A stretch of DNA of 64,000 bases from Corynebacterium vitaeruminis DSM 20294 (GCF_000550805.1 NZ_CP004353.1:1984001-2048000); one strand, 5' to 3'; positions 17,209 to 27,763 are shown, counted from the first letter of the stretch. Made by a program: numbers and translations. The notes: generated by a model from the sequence alone, not told the origin.

Positions 17209-19437
17209 ATGACGATGTTGACGGTCGGAGACGTACTAGAGGGACGCTACAAAATCGAGGCACCCATTGCCCGTGGCGGAATGTCCACCGTCTACCGCTG
17301 CATCGATCTGCGCCTGGGGCGCAACGTCGCCGCCAAGGTGATGGACGACCGCTACGTCGACGACCCCATCTTCCGCCAGCGCTTCAAGCGCGAGGCGCGC
17401 TCCATGGCCCAGCTCAGCCACCCGCAGCTGGTCGGCGTCTACGACTTCTCCTCCACCGGCGAGCACATCTTCCTCATCATGGAGCTGATCACCGGCGGCA
17501 CCCTGCGCGAGCTGCTCGCCGAGCGCGGCCCCATGCCCCCGCATGCCGCCGCGGCCGTCTTGTCGTCTGTGCTCACCGGCCTCGACGTGGCCCACCGCGC
17601 GGGCATGGTCCACCGCGACATCAAGCCGGACAACGTGCTCATCAACGGCGACCACCAGGTCAAGCTCGCCGACTTCGGCCTCGTGCGCGCCGCCTCGGCG
17701 TCGCCCGCTACGAGCAACCAGATCGTGGGCACCGTCTCCTACCTGTCGCCGGAGCAGGTCTCGGGCGCCGACATCACCCCGGCTTCCGACGTCTACTCCG
17801 CGGGCATCCTCCTGTTCGAGCTGCTCACGGGCACGACCCCGTTTAGCGGCGACTCCCAGCTGGCGCACGCCTACGCCCGCCTCGACAGCACGGTGCCCGC
17901 GCCGTCGAGCCGCATCGACGGGGTGCCCAAGCTCTTCGACGAGCTGGTCGCCACCGCCACCGCGCTCGACCCCGCCGAGCGCTTCGCGGACGCTGGCGAG
18001 TTCCTCAGCGCGCTCACGGACGTCTCCCGAGAGCTTCAGCTGCCGCCGTTCCAGGTGCCGGTGCCGATGAACTCCGCCGCGCATCGCGCCTCGGAGGGGC
18101 TAAGCCCCGCGACCTCGCAGACGGATCTGCTCACCACCGACATCCCGCGCTCGCCCGAGGAGGGGGTCTCCCCCACCGCCCGCACGGAGCTCTTCCAGGA
18201 GACCCCGCCCGCGAGCGAGACCCGCCAGTTCACGCCGCCGACCTCGCTCTTCCCCGAGGCCGCGGCGCCGCTCCCGCAGCCGCCGGTGACACAGCCGCCG
18301 GAGGCCCGGGTCCCGGAGCCGGTCGAGCCCGAGCGCGGCGCGCCGAAGGTGAGCAACCGCGGCAAGGCGGGGTTTGCCGTCTGGCTAGTCACCGTGCTCG
18401 TCTTCACGGTCGCCGTCGCGATCGGCGCCTGGTGGTTCGGCTCCGGTCGCTACGGCGAGATCCCGCAGGTACTCGGCATGGACCAGATCCAGGCCGTCGC
18501 CGCCGTCGAGGAGGCGGGATTTAGCACGCAGACCTCGAGCGTCTACAGCGACGACGTCAAGGAGAACCTCACCGTCGGCACCGACCCCGCCTACGGCGAC
18601 CGTGCTGTGAAGGGCGACCCGGTCACCGTCCTCGTGTCGCTGGGCAAGCCCACCGTCCCGGATGTCCCCTCCGACCGCTCGCTCGACACCTATCAGCAGC
18701 TGCTAGACGAGCGCACCCTGACGCTCAGCACAGGCGAGCAGCAATACTCCGACACCGTCCCCACCGGCGGCATTGTCAGCGTCAGCCCGTCCGCGGGGCA
18801 GACCGTCTCGACGGGCTCGGCCGTCACCGTGCACACCTCCAAGGGCGCGGCACCGGTCACCGTCCCCGACGTCGAGGGGCTGTCGCAGGCGCAGGCCACC
18901 TCGCAGCTGGAGAAGCTGGGGCTGAAGGTCACCACCTCCGAGCAGTTCTCGAACAAGGCGGCCAAGGGCGACGCGTTTGGCACCGACCCGGTCGCGGGCA
19001 CGAGCCTGCCCAAGGGGTCCTCGGTGACGCTCAACATCTCCACCGCCGTGGAGATCCCCGATCTCACCGGCAAGACCCAGAAGGAGGCGACGGCCGCGCT
19101 GGCCGCGGCGGGGCTAAAGGTCGGCGACGTGAGCACCTCCACCACCGCCACCGGTTCGAAGGCCGACCAGGTCGCCTCCACCTCCCCGGAAGCGGGCTCG
19201 CTGGTCGATTCGGCGCAGACCTCGGTCAACCTGGTGCTGGTGGGCAAGGTGGAGGTCCCCAACGTCATCGGCAAGACCGTCAAGGACGCCAAGGCGGCGC
19301 TGACCGCGGCCGGGTTCACCGTCAAGGTCTCCGGTTCTGCCAGCGCGAACGCCCGAGTATACTGGCAAAGCCCTATGAGCATCGGGGCGACCAACGCGAA
19401 CGAAGGAACTGAGGTAACCATCCGTGCCCGCTCTTAA
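17209..19437 (+). CDS. pknL: Serine/threonine protein kinase PknL with five PASTA repeats
   Basis: A 742-residue receptor kinase. The cytoplasmic kinase domain (about 14-275) has RGGMSTVYRC (glycine loop), Lys43, HRDIKPDNVL with catalytic Asp137, and ADFGLVRA with Asp155. A Pro/Thr-rich linker leads to one membrane span (FAVWLVTVLVFTVAVAIGAW). Outside are five PASTA units, opening IPQVLGM, VPDVPSD, VPDVEGL, IPDLTGK and VPNVIGK. PASTA repeats sense peptidoglycan or lipid II. I recall the M. tuberculosis PknL as lacking them. TACTAT at 17198-17203 lies just before the ATG, giving an almost leaderless mRNA. The 3' end overlaps the next mannosyltransferase gene by 14 bases. Confidence 0.95.
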   Translation: MTMLTVGDVLEGRYKIEAPIARGGMSTVYRCIDLRLGRNVAAKVMDDRYVDDPIFRQRFKREARSMAQLSHPQLVGVYDFSSTGEHIFLIMELITGGTLRELLAERGPMPPHAAAAVLSSVLTGLDVAHRAGMVHRDIKPDNVLINGDHQVKLADFGLVRAASASPATSNQIVGTVSYLSPEQVSGADITPASDVYSAGILLFELLTGTTPFSGDSQLAHAYARLDSTVPAPSSRIDGVPKLFDELVATATALDPAERFADAGEFLSALTDVSRELQLPPFQVPVPMNSAAHRASEGLSPATSQTDLLTTDIPRSPEEGVSPTARTELFQETPPASETRQFTPPTSLFPEAAAPLPQPPVTQPPEARVPEPVEPERGAPKVSNRGKAGFAVWLVTVLVFTVAVAIGAWWFGSGRYGEIPQVLGMDQIQAVAAVEEAGFSTQTSSVYSDDVKENLTVGTDPAYGDRAVKGDPVTVLVSLGKPTVPDVPSDRSLDTYQQLLDERTLTLSTGEQQYSDTVPTGGIVSVSPSAGQTVSTGSAVTVHTSKGAAPVTVPDVEGLSQAQATSQLEKLGLKVTTSEQFSNKAAKGDAFGTDPVAGTSLPKGSSVTLNISTAVEIPDLTGKTQKEATAALAAAGLKVGDVSTSTTATGSKADQVASTSPEAGSLVDSAQTSVNLVLVGKVEVPNVIGKTVKDAKAALTAAGFTVKVSGSASANARVYWQSPMSIGATNANEGTEVTIRARS

Positions 19438-20605
19438 GACCCCACCGGCCAGCGCCAAGCCCTCCGGGCTCGGCACGATCGGGGCCATCATCGGCGGCGT
19501 CGCCTCCGTGCTCTTCATCCTCTGGCTGCTGCGCGGCGACAACTCCTTCCTCACCTACCTCCTCGACGTCGACGTCTACCGCCTCGGCGCCAAGGAGTTC
19601 CTGGGTGGCGGAAACCTCTACGATCAGTCCTTCCACACCCGGCTGATCGACCTGCCGTTCACCTATCCGCCGTTCGGCGCGCTGTTCTTCGCCCCGCTGG
19701 CGTTGCTGCCCCAGACGGCGGTGCAGGTGATCATCATCGCCTTGTCCGCGCTGTGCCTGTGGGCCTCGGTCGCCGCGGTGCTCTCCCACTACGGCCAGGC
19801 CCGCCCCTGGGTGGAGGCGCTGTGGGTGGTCCCCTTCGCCCTGGTCAGCGAGCCGGTGCGCGCCACCTTCGAGTTCGGACAGATCAACCTGGTGCTCATG
19901 GCGCTGGTCATCGCCGACGTCACGGGCGTCTTCCGCCGGCTTCCCCGCGGCGTGCTGGTCGGCATCGCCGCAGCCATCAAGCTCACCCCCGCCTACTACG
20001 GCCTCTACTACCTCGCACGCCGGGATTGGAAGGGCGTGGCCGGCGTGATCGGCGGCTTCCTCGGCGCCACCTTCTTGGCCTTCCTCATCCACCCGCACAC
20101 GACGATCCAGTACTTCACCGCGGTGCTCTTCGACAACGGGCGCATCGGCAACCTCGAGTACGCCATGAACGTCTCGCTCTCCGGCCTCAACGCCCGCATC
20201 AGCGCCGACACCCGGCTCATCTGGCTGGTGGCCACGGTCATCGTCACCGTGCTCGTGTACTTCTCGGCGCGCTCCGCGCACAAGGCCGGGCAGGACTTCC
20301 TCGCCTTCATCGTCGTGGCGCTGGGCTGCCTGTGCGTCTCCCCGGTGAGCTGGTCCCACCACTGGGTGTGGCTGGTTCCCGCCGCGATCGCGCTCTACTT
20401 CACCCGCCACTACGTGCTCGCCGCGTGGGCGATACTCATGACCTACTTCCTTGACTTCCACGCGCTGCTGCCGCGCGACCACCAGGTCGAGATGAGCTGG
20501 AACTGGTTCGAGCAGCTGCTCGGCCTGCACTACGTGCTCTACGCGCTTGTGGTCATCGTCGTGGTCATGGTCCGTCCCGTGGGCGCTGGCCGTAGGCGTC
20601 GATAA
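19424..20605 (+). CDS. GT87 polyprenyl-phosphate-mannose alpha-(1->2)-mannosyltransferase (Rv2181-like)
   Basis: A 393-residue multi-spanning GT-C protein. LLDVDVYRLGAKEFLGGGNLYD near residue 45 contains the DxD-like acidic pair in the first outer loop, and TYPPFGALFFAPLALLP and PVSWSHHWVWLVP are typical of the GT87 family. The M. tuberculosis counterpart by position, Rv2181, adds alpha-1,2 mannose branches and caps to lipomannan. The GTG start at 19424 lies inside pknL, with GAGG as ribosome site, so kinase and transferase are probably translated from one mRNA. The stop codon is part of a GCGTCGATAAGC motif copy. Confidence 0.87.
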   Translation: MPALKTPPASAKPSGLGTIGAIIGGVASVLFILWLLRGDNSFLTYLLDVDVYRLGAKEFLGGGNLYDQSFHTRLIDLPFTYPPFGALFFAPLALLPQTAVQVIIIALSALCLWASVAAVLSHYGQARPWVEALWVVPFALVSEPVRATFEFGQINLVLMALVIADVTGVFRRLPRGVLVGIAAAIKLTPAYYGLYYLARRDWKGVAGVIGGFLGATFLAFLIHPHTTIQYFTAVLFDNGRIGNLEYAMNVSLSGLNARISADTRLIWLVATVIVTVLVYFSARSAHKAGQDFLAFIVVALGCLCVSPVSWSHHWVWLVPAAIALYFTRHYVLAAWAILMTYFLDFHALLPRDHQVEMSWNWFEQLLGLHYVLYALVVIVVVMVRPVGAGRRRR

Positions 20606-20607
20606 GC
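20596..20607 (+). repeat. Variant (GCGTCGATAAGC) of the dispersed motif
   Basis: It contains the TAA stop codon of the mannosyltransferase gene. The 17 bases ending in its GCGTCG (GCTGGCCGTAGGCGTCG) recur exactly at the end of cobS, at 41828-41844. Confidence 0.65.
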
Positions 20608-20616
20608 ACAAAGCAA

Positions 20617-20658
20617 ACGAGCCTCCGTTCCTGTGAAAGGATGGAGGCTCGTTTTTTA
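20617..20658 (+). terminator. Intrinsic terminator of pknL-mannosyltransferase
   Basis: ACGAGCCTCC pairs with GGAGGCTCGT and is followed by a TTTTTTAT run. It also separates this unit from the convergent aroG. Confidence 0.92.
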
Positions 20659-20663
20659 TGCGT

Positions 20664-22091
<1,428 letters not shown>

Positions 22092-22110
22092 TTATAAGGG
22101 GAAAATACCG

Positions 22111-22620
22111 CTAGCGGCGCGCCCGATTGTTCCTATCCAGGGGCAGGTGTTGCATGCAGACGCGGAATTTCTGCAGGTTGTGCCGGGCGTCCACGAGCGC
22201 GTCGTGGTTGCCGTCGGGCACCTCCGGAAGGGAGGGGCGCCCGGCCATCTCCCAGTATTGCTTGAGCTCGCGGGTGTAGCGGGGAAGCTTTTTCGGTAGC
22301 CCCGCCATGTCTCCCCACAGCTGCGCGAGCACCACGTGGTCGTAGGCGCCGACCCAGGCCCACAGCTCGGGGCGGGCGTGCCCGTGGCTGACGAACTCGA
22401 GCACCTCCCCGCGGATGGCGTCGAGCGACTTCCACGCGCGGTCGGAGGGGTTGGGCAGCTTGCTCAGCACGTTCTCGCGCACCCAGCGGCTGGCGCGCGC
22501 ATGGTCGGCGTCGGTGGACACTGCGTAGTACTCGCGCCCGTCCTCGGCGACGATGCCGATGGATACGAGCTCGATGGTCTCGCCATCTTCTATGAACTCG
22601 GTGTCATAGAAATACCGCAT
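22111..22620 (-). CDS. 3'-5' exoribonuclease, Rv2179c type (DEDD fold)
   Basis: A 169-residue RNase H-fold nuclease. Acidic catalytic residues are visible as Asp6 and Glu8 in FYDTEFIEDG, the aspartate of GAYDHVVLAQLWG, and NHDALVDARHNLQKF near the C-terminus (DEDDh motif with its histidine). The M. tuberculosis counterpart is a 3' exoribonuclease of the DEDD superfamily and members are annotated as polyadenylate-specific. It lies downstream of aroG in the same position as in M. tuberculosis. The start is the ATG at 22620. Confidence 0.88.
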   Translation of the reverse strand: MRYFYDTEFIEDGETIELVSIGIVAEDGREYYAVSTDADHARASRWVRENVLSKLPNPSDRAWKSLDAIRGEVLEFVSHGHARPELWAWVGAYDHVVLAQLWGDMAGLPKKLPRYTRELKQYWEMAGRPSLPEVPDGNHDALVDARHNLQKFRVCMQHLPLDRNNRARR

Positions 22621-22642
22621 GCGTCCCGTCTTTCTTGCTTTT

Positions 22643-22654
22643 GCTTGTCGACGC
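22643..22654 (-). repeat. Copy of the dispersed GCGTCGACAAGC motif
   Basis: Exact copy about 20 bp upstream of the exoribonuclease start, on the same strand. AAAAGC follows it and GCGGTGG precedes it. Confidence 0.7.
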
Positions 22655-22768
22655 CCACCGCCATCTCGCGTGATCGCGCCGAGGGGAGGGAACGCGGGCT
22701 GCGGCTTCGGCCGCCCGCCTGTCGACCCCCCATGTTACGCAGCGGGCCTATGGGCTGGCCCCATGAGG

Positions 22769-23908
22769 TCACTCTAAGTCGGTCTCGCGCGAGGGGATGC
22801 GGGCCGGGCGCATGGCGGCGCGAAGGTTGTATTGCGCGGACTCGACGAGCGGAGCGATCGCCGGCGGCTTCATGGTCCAGCCCAGCACCGGGGTCTTCTG
22901 GACCGCGTGCATGACCAGTCCCCCGGCGAAGGCGATGGGGATGCACACCATGACCCAGTAGCCGGTGGTGTCCACGAGCCGGTCGGCGGTCAGCGCAAAG
23001 CCCTCGTCGCGGTAGCGGAAGAAGAACCCGAACACGGCGGTCAGCGCGAGCTGGTGGCCGATGTAGATCTGCAGGGTGTGGCGGCCGATGAACCCGATGC
23101 CCTTACCCAGCAGCGGGACGTAACCGAGGAACACGGCAACCGAGACCGCCAGCGGCAGGAACAGCAGCGAGGAGACGATGTTGGTCGTGTCCTTCCACGG
23201 GCCCTCGGGCGCGTGCAGCAGCGAGTAGCCCATCCACAGCCCAGCGGCGGCGATGAACATGGCGAAGGGGTGAAACGCGTTCTGGGCGAAGTTCGCGATG
23301 TGCGGGCGCAGGAGCGCGCCGAGCAGGAACGGCGGCAGGTAGCAGAGGTACTTGATGAGGAAGGGCAGGTAGGGGTGCCCCACGAGCCCCGCGAGCGCCG
23401 GCAGGTGCTCCTGCGTCCACGGCGAGAGCAGCAGGCCGGGGCCGAGAACGGAGACGGCGACGATAACGTAGCTCACCCACACCGGCGCGAACTTGGTCGC
23501 CCACAGGATCACGGTGAACGCGATGAGCGCGTGGAGGAACCAGTAGATGCCCTGGCCGGTGAGGACGGCCTCGACGTAGTCCTTGCGGATCGGGAAGGCC
23601 TTCTCGTAGGCGTAGTGCAGCTCTGCGGCCTTCAGCCAGCGCTCGATGGGGGTCCAGAAGACGAAGGGCACGGCGAGAAGCCACAGCCGCTTGGTGCACA
23701 GCTCCACGAAGCTCATGCGCAGCACCTTCACCGCGAAGAACCCGGAGACGAGGAAGAACAGCGGCATGCGCAGCGGGGCGAACTCGTCGTTCATCTTGTG
23801 CAGGGCGGTCTCGGTGCCGTAGGGCACGGCCATTCCCACGTGGAGGATGAGGACACCGATGATGGAAAGCCCCCGGGAGACGTCGGGCCACGACAGCCTT
23901 TCCTTCAC
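22769..23908 (-). CDS. Acyltransferase 3 family membrane protein
   Basis: A 379-residue integral membrane protein with about ten spans. The family opening is clear: WPDVSRGLSIIGVLILHVG, with the conserved histidine in the first span, then LRMPLFFLVSGFF. The family transfers acyl groups (often acetyl or succinyl) to sugars or lipids at the envelope. The substrate is unknown, but the surroundings (mannosyltransferases, PlsC-like acyltransferase, pimB) suggest a glycolipid or wall sugar. The GTG start at 23908 has a good AGGAGAGG ribosome site. Confidence 0.85.
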   Translation of the reverse strand: MKERLSWPDVSRGLSIIGVLILHVGMAVPYGTETALHKMNDEFAPLRMPLFFLVSGFFAVKVLRMSFVELCTKRLWLLAVPFVFWTPIERWLKAAELHYAYEKAFPIRKDYVEAVLTGQGIYWFLHALIAFTVILWATKFAPVWVSYVIVAVSVLGPGLLLSPWTQEHLPALAGLVGHPYLPFLIKYLCYLPPFLLGALLRPHIANFAQNAFHPFAMFIAAAGLWMGYSLLHAPEGPWKDTTNIVSSLLFLPLAVSVAVFLGYVPLLGKGIGFIGRHTLQIYIGHQLALTAVFGFFFRYRDEGFALTADRLVDTTGYWVMVCIPIAFAGGLVMHAVQKTPVLGWTMKPPAIAPLVESAQYNLRAAMRPARIPSRETDLE

Positions 23909-24072
23909 CGCGACCCCTCTCCTGCGCCATCAATCGAACCAACTTAGCGTATACAAACTTAAGGGTTCTTAAAAGTAAGGCAACGCTAAATAGTACCCCT
24001 GCGCTGGTGTTTTCCGGTAGGGAAAGTGAATCCCTCTACAGACTCTTCCTTTTCTCTCAGAAAGCGCCGGGC

Positions 24073-24795
24073 CTAGGCCTCCGGCAGCCCCTCGCCGGCC
24101 TCCAGCGCCTTCTTCACATCGGAGGCGTAGAGGTCGACGTAGTCCTGTCCGGTGAGCCGGGCCAGCTCGTGCATGACGTAATCGGTCAGCGCGCGCGGCG
24201 CCTCGCGCCCCTCGGGGTCGAGCCCCTTCTCCTTCACGAAGGCGAGCGGATCAATCGCTTCCCCGATGCGGATGCGCACCTTGGCCGGGCGCGGCACGAC
24301 GGTCCCGATGGGGTTGGCGTCGCGGGAGCCGATCATCGCGACCGGCACGACCGGGACGCCCGTCTTCAGCGCGAGGCGAGCCATGCCGGTGCGACCGCGG
24401 TAGATGCGGCCGTCCGGCGAGCGGGTTCCCTCCGGGTAGATGCCGAACAGGTCCCCCTTGTCGAGCACGCCCGTGCCGGCGTTCATGAGGACCTGGCCCG
24501 CGTCCCCGGAGGTGCGGTCGAGCGGGATCTGGCCCACGGAGGTGACAAAGAACCTCTGGATAGCGCCCGTGAGGCCGGTCCCCGTGAAGTACTCCTGCTT
24601 GGCGGGGAAGGTGATCTGGCGCGGGCACAGCAGCGGCAGGTAGAAGGAGTCCATGACCGCCTGGTGATTGGAGGCGAGGATCGCTGGCCCCTGGGTAGGT
24701 ATGTTCTCCAGCCCCTCGATCTCCGGCCGGTTGTACACGCGAAGCGCCGGGCCGATCAGGATGGACTTGAAGAACCAATACCATTTGTTATTCAT
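24073..24795 (-). CDS. 1-acyl-sn-glycerol-3-phosphate acyltransferase family protein
   Basis: A 240-residue PlsC-type acyltransferase. The catalytic HX4D motif is NHQAVMDSF and the glycerol-phosphate binding block is YPEGTRSPDGRIYRG. The expected role is to acylate lysophosphatidate or a related glycolipid at the inner membrane face. It matches Rv2182c by position between the lipomannan and PIM genes. It begins with an ATG at 24795 and precedes no gene closely on its strand; glk lies 45 bp upstream and may be cotranscribed. Confidence 0.9.
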   Translation of the reverse strand: MNNKWYWFFKSILIGPALRVYNRPEIEGLENIPTQGPAILASNHQAVMDSFYLPLLCPRQITFPAKQEYFTGTGLTGAIQRFFVTSVGQIPLDRTSGDAGQVLMNAGTGVLDKGDLFGIYPEGTRSPDGRIYRGRTGMARLALKTGVPVVPVAMIGSRDANPIGTVVPRPAKVRIRIGEAIDPLAFVKEKGLDPEGREAPRALTDYVMHELARLTGQDYVDLYASDVKKALEAGEGLPEA

Positions 24796-24840
24796 CAGAA
24801 GCGATCCACTTTCGGCTGTGTCCGGGTGAGGGGTGGGGAT

Positions 24841-25800
24841 TTAGCACACTGCCACGCGCTGGCGGGCCAAATCGGCTACGCCAATCATACCCGCATCGGC
24901 CCCCAGTTCCGCGCAGGCGACGCGAGGAAGCGGGCGATAACCAGACCCCACGATGTTTTCCGCCATGTGGGCTACGGCGGCGTCGAGGTAGAGGTCTGCC
25001 GACTTGGACACTCCCCCACCTAGGAGGATGAGCCCGGGGTCTAGCACGTCGGCGACGATGGCGAGCCCACGGCCCAGCCACATGGCGAAGTCGTCGACGA
25101 CCTTGAGCGCCAGCTCGTCGCCGCAGCGCGCGGCCTCCATGATGTTCTTGCCCGTAAGTTCCCCGCGCTTTTCGAGCTCGCGCAGGGCGCTCGGTCCGGC
25201 CCACTCCGCGAGCATCTCGCGGCCGGTTTCCTCGACCGCCGTGCCGGAGCAGTAGCGCTCGAGGCAGCCGCGCTTGCCGCAGGCACACTCCCGCCCGCCG
25301 GGGACCATGGTGAGATGCCCGAACTCCGGGGCGGTGCCGAACGCGCCGCGGTAGATGGCCCCCTCGTTCATCAGGGTGGCTCCGATGCCCGTGCCGAGCG
25401 CGAAGAGCACCCAGTTGTCGTTGCCGCGGGCGGCGCCAAAGCGGTACTCGCCCCACGCCGCGGCGTTGGCGTCGTGCTCCACCTTCACCGGCAGCCCGAG
25501 CGCCTGCTCGAGCTCCGCGCGCACCCGCCGGTCGCGCCACGGCAGGTGCGGGGCGAAGCGGACGATTTCACACTCGGGATCGAGAAAGCCAGCGACGGCG
25601 AGTCCCACCGCCTCCACGCGGTGCTTGGCCGCGAGGGCGTCGACAAGCGATGCAATGCCAGACTCGAGCGCCTCGGCCGTGCGCGGGGTGGGAACCGACT
25701 GGGAATCGACGATGTCGCCCGTGCTGGTCACCGCGGCAGCGCGCATGTTGGTACCGCCGATATCGAAACCGACGGTCACCGACTTGGGGCCTTCCAGCAT
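24841..25800 (-). CDS. glk: Glucokinase (ROK family)
   Basis: Cytoplasmic phosphorylation of glucose by ATP. The 319-residue protein has the ATP loop VGFDIGGTNMRAA at its start, the sugar-binding EHDANAAAWGEY, and the ROK zinc site ECACGKRGCLERYCSG. The start is the ATG at 25800 (MLEGPKSVTVG), preceded by AGGA; a 13-codon upstream extension in frame has no support. The corresponding C. glutamicum gene, beside pimB, encodes the ATP-dependent glucokinase. A copy of the dispersed motif lies inside the gene at 25637-25648. Confidence 0.9.
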   Translation of the reverse strand: MLEGPKSVTVGFDIGGTNMRAAAVTSTGDIVDSQSVPTPRTAEALESGIASLVDALAAKHRVEAVGLAVAGFLDPECEIVRFAPHLPWRDRRVRAELEQALGLPVKVEHDANAAAWGEYRFGAARGNDNWVLFALGTGIGATLMNEGAIYRGAFGTAPEFGHLTMVPGGRECACGKRGCLERYCSGTAVEETGREMLAEWAGPSALRELEKRGELTGKNIMEAARCGDELALKVVDDFAMWLGRGLAIVADVLDPGLILLGGGVSKSADLYLDAAVAHMAENIVGSGYRPLPRVACAELGADAGMIGVADLARQRVAVC

Positions 25801-25920
25801 GCGAGTCCTGCCTTTTCTACCGATTTTCACGCCGTGCACTTCAACGCGGCAGGCGCTGAGAAATTCCCAGCATTAACCCATAAAGTCTAGCAAGGCAATG
25901 ACCGAATACTTACTTTCGGG

Positions 25921-27051
25921 TTAATTCACGGATAACACATCGCGCAGACGCTTGCCCATGATCTCCCACGTCCAGCGCTTTTCGACGTTCCTACGGCCGG
26001 CCATGCCCATCTGCCGCGCGGCGGCTGGGTCCGACAGTATCCTCTTGAGCGCGTCTGCGATGGCCTCGACGTCGTTGCCGCGAACGACGACGCCGCTTTC
26101 CGGCGTGACCGTCTCCGGCGCCCCGCCCGAGTCACCCGCGAGCACGGGGATGCCGCACGCCTGCGCCTCGAGGTAGACGATGCCGAGCCCCTCGACGTCG
26201 AGCCCCTTCCCGCGGGTGCGCGCGGGCATGGCGAAGACGGTGGCGGCTTGCATGGCCTTCTTCATGACGTCGTCGTCGACGCGCCCGAGGAAGCTCACAG
26301 GATCCTCTAGCCCTTGGGCCAGCTCCCTCAGACGCTTCTCGTAGCTTCCGCCGCCGACGAGGACCAGCTGGGCGTTGGGGAAGGCCCGGAGGACCTCCGG
26401 GAGGGCCTCTATGAGCCGATCCTGGCCCTTGCGGGGCACCAGCCGGGAGATGCAGACGATGAAGGGCCCCTCCCCTTCCCAGCCGAGCTCCGAGCGCAGC
26501 CGCTCCCGCTCTTCCTCGGCGACGGGCACGAAGTCGGTGACGGAGACGCCAGACGGCAGGTGCACGAATTTGCGGCGCCCGCCGAATGCCCTGGCGAAGC
26601 GTCCGAGCGTGTACTCGGCGATGTAGGTGATGGCGTCGCAGTCGCGGCCGATGATCTTCAGGGCCTGACGGGCGCCGGGGAGCATCGACCATCCCACCTC
26701 GTGCCCGTGGGTGGAGGCCACCACGCGCTTGGCGCCGGCCTTCTTGGCCCAGGACGCCATGAGGGCGAGCGGCGCCGAGGCGCCGAACCAGACGGTGTCG
26801 ATCTTTTCCTCGCGGATAATCTCCTGCATCCGCCGCGCGGTGGCGAGGGTGGGAAGCATCATCTTTACCGGCCAACGGATCACCTTGTAGGGCTGGCGGG
26901 CGTCCCACGCCCTGGCTGCCTCCGCGTCTTGCACCGAGGCGAAGACCACGAGGTCCTCGGCGGGCAGGGTGTCGACGAAGTCGCGCAGATACGACTGAAT
27001 TCCACCCAGTGTGGGCGGAAAGTCATTGGTTACGAGCAGAACGCGGGTCAT
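25921..27051 (-). CDS. pimB: GDP-mannose-dependent alpha-(1-6)-phosphatidylinositol monomannoside mannosyltransferase
   Basis: PimB' adds the second mannose to PIM1 on the inner membrane face, an early step of lipomannan synthesis. The 376-residue GT4 protein has DFPPTLGGIQSYLRDF at its N-terminus (acceptor loop), STHGHEVGWS, the nucleotide-sugar site VSRLVPRKGQDRLIEA-like segment, and the EX7E block EGLGIVYLEAQACGIPV. The ATG at 27051 lies six bases after a TACATT element without a ribosome site, which suggests a leaderless mRNA of its own, consistent with the terminator just upstream. Confidence 0.94.
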   Translation of the reverse strand: MTRVLLVTNDFPPTLGGIQSYLRDFVDTLPAEDLVVFASVQDAEAARAWDARQPYKVIRWPVKMMLPTLATARRMQEIIREEKIDTVWFGASAPLALMASWAKKAGAKRVVASTHGHEVGWSMLPGARQALKIIGRDCDAITYIAEYTLGRFARAFGGRRKFVHLPSGVSVTDFVPVAEEERERLRSELGWEGEGPFIVCISRLVPRKGQDRLIEALPEVLRAFPNAQLVLVGGGSYEKRLRELAQGLEDPVSFLGRVDDDVMKKAMQAATVFAMPARTRGKGLDVEGLGIVYLEAQACGIPVLAGDSGGAPETVTPESGVVVRGNDVEAIADALKRILSDPAAARQMGMAGRRNVEKRWTWEIMGKRLRDVLSVN

Positions 27052-27066
27052 ACGAAGAATGTACCA

Positions 27067-27103
27067 AGGAAAAACCCGCCACCTGAGGACAGGCGACGGG
27101 TTG
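27067..27103 (-). terminator. Intrinsic terminator of the nlpC gene
   Basis: On the minus strand AACCCG pairs with CGGGTT, with inner CCTG/CAGG pairing, and the hairpin runs into TTTTTCC. It separates nlpC from pimB. Confidence 0.75.
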
Positions 27104-27117
27104 AGCGCGTTGCGTTC

Positions 27118-27714
27118 TTAAAAGCGAACCGCGTTGTAGATGGGCATGCTGCTCATCGGGGCCTCAGACAGCGGGGTGCCCTCGGTGACGGCGTGGATGA
27201 CGTTGCCGTTGCCAGCGTAGATGCCCACGTGGGACGCGCCGGAGTAGAAGGAGACGATGTCACCCGGCTGGAGCTGATCCAGCGGAACCGGGGTGCCCTG
27301 CGCGGCCTGCGCGTAGGAGGTGCGCGGGATGGCCTTGCCAACCTGCGCGTAGGCCCAAGAGGTCAGGCCGGAGCAGTCGAAGGCGTTGGGGCCGGTAGCG
27401 CCCCACACGTACGGGGAGCCGATCTTCGAGCGTGCTGCATCCACGATGGCCTGGCCGGTGGAGTTGTTGGAGGACGGGTTGACGACTGCATTAAAGTTGT
27501 CAACGATGCCCTGCCCGGAGAGGGAAGGAATGAACTGCGAAGCATTGGGGACGTTCTCGATGCCTGGAACGTCAACGCTGACGTTGGTGCCCGGAACTAC
27601 AACCTCTGCAGCCTGAGCCGGGGTAGCCAGGGCGGCCGCGGAACCAACCAGGACTGCGGAAGCAGCGGCGGTCTTGCGGGCGGTGAACTGACTACGGCGA
27701 CGGTGCTTAGCCAC
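27118..27714 (-). CDS. Secreted NlpC/P60 peptidoglycan hydrolase
   Basis: A 198-residue exported endopeptidase that cuts stem peptides. A signal peptide is evident: basic start KHRRRSQFTARK, then AAASAVLVGSAAALATPAQA ending in an AQA cleavage site. The catalytic NlpC/P60 domain has the nucleophile Cys in NAFDCSGLTSWAYAQ, the histidine in ASHVGIYAGNGNVIHA, and the third polar residue in this second histidine segment. The GTG at 27714 is chosen as start because GGAG lies upstream and the signal peptide begins there. It corresponds to Rv2190c. The long upstream region holds candidate regulatory structure. Confidence 0.92.
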   Translation of the reverse strand: MAKHRRRSQFTARKTAAASAVLVGSAAALATPAQAAEVVVPGTNVSVDVPGIENVPNASQFIPSLSGQGIVDNFNAVVNPSSNNSTGQAIVDAARSKIGSPYVWGATGPNAFDCSGLTSWAYAQVGKAIPRTSYAQAAQGTPVPLDQLQPGDIVSFYSGASHVGIYAGNGNVIHAVTEGTPLSEAPMSSMPIYNAVRF

Positions 27715-27743
27715 GAATGAATCTCCAAACTGTGTTGCGCCTC

Positions 27744-27763
27744 CGCCCCGGCGATCCGGAGCG
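27744..27763 (-). promoter_or_regulatory. GC-rich hairpin in the nlpC leader
   Basis: On the minus strand CGCTCCGG, loop ATCG, CCGGGGCG: eight pairs including one G-U. It ends 29 bases before the start codon, close to the GGAG ribosome site. Actinobacterial nlpC and rpf genes are often controlled by c-di-AMP riboswitches of the ydaO type. This hairpin could be the last stem of such an element, but I cannot confirm it. Confidence 0.3.
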
